64,000 bases of DNA from Leptopterna dolabrata (taxonomy: Eukaryota > Arthropoda > Insecta > Hemiptera > Miridae): assembly GCA_954871275.1 (NCBI GenBank), contig OX940986.1:24719183-24783182 (forward strand), given 5' to 3'. Every line of letters starts with the position of its first letter. The first letter of the stretch is position 1. The position numbers and the translations under genes are program-made. This document shows, in pieces, positions 63,995 through 64,000 of this stretch. Under the pieces are notes generated by a model. It searched no databases, was not told where the DNA came from, and saw only the letters and a program-made list of their open reading frames with translations.

Positions 63995-64000
63995 AGAAGG

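Overview
This window is animal genomic DNA, almost certainly from an insect. One very large gene on the minus strand is broken into about 70 short exons with GT-AG introns. The introns are AT-rich and full of transposon remnants, microsatellites and copies of the short palindrome TAGGTACCTA. No bacterial features are present. The exact order cannot be fixed from the sequence; dense TAGGTACCTA-type motifs are familiar from some Lepidoptera and Hemiptera, but that is only a hint.

The gene is sallimus (sls), the insect titin-like gene, and the part seen is the kettin portion. Exons were placed by hand from translated immunoglobulin (Ig) signatures and splice sites. Every exon joins its neighbours in a compatible reading phase from a putative start codon at 63853 to the last Ig exon at 4189. 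The reconstruction holds 35 Ig domains, the number known for Drosophila kettin. Most are separated by roughly 35-residue linkers ending in an LPxGMEKIxxLE-like motif. Reading 14 bases past the last splice donor reaches a TAA stop at 4175-4177. That gives a kettin-type product of about 4,973 residues if both microexons are included. Splicing out at 4188 instead would continue into longer sallimus isoforms beyond the left edge of the window.

Layout, in gene order from right to left: 64.0-63.8 kb, candidate core promoter and first coding exon; 63.8-51.5 kb, 12-kb first intron with many repeats; 51.5-45 kb, N-terminal region with Ig1-Ig3 and a Gln/Met-rich spacer; 45-17.6 kb, the Ig-linker array (Ig3-Ig31); 14.5-13.3 kb, a charged spacer and a Gln-rich exon made of four 90-bp tandem repeats; 12.9-4.2 kb, Ig32-Ig35; 4.17-3.87 kb, the likely kettin 3' UTR; 3.87-0 kb, intron of the longer isoforms with nothing recognisable.

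Within the gene, the most interesting items are two in-frame microexons (36 and 51 nt) inside Ig domains, the read-through kettin terminus, one GC-AG intron, the 90-bp coding repeat, and a repeating 258+144-nt exon module with apparent intron loss. In the introns there are several palindromic or foldback elements, including a family sharing the terminus GCTGCAAA...GGTTTATTA. No wholly new biological system was found; no second gene could be supported.
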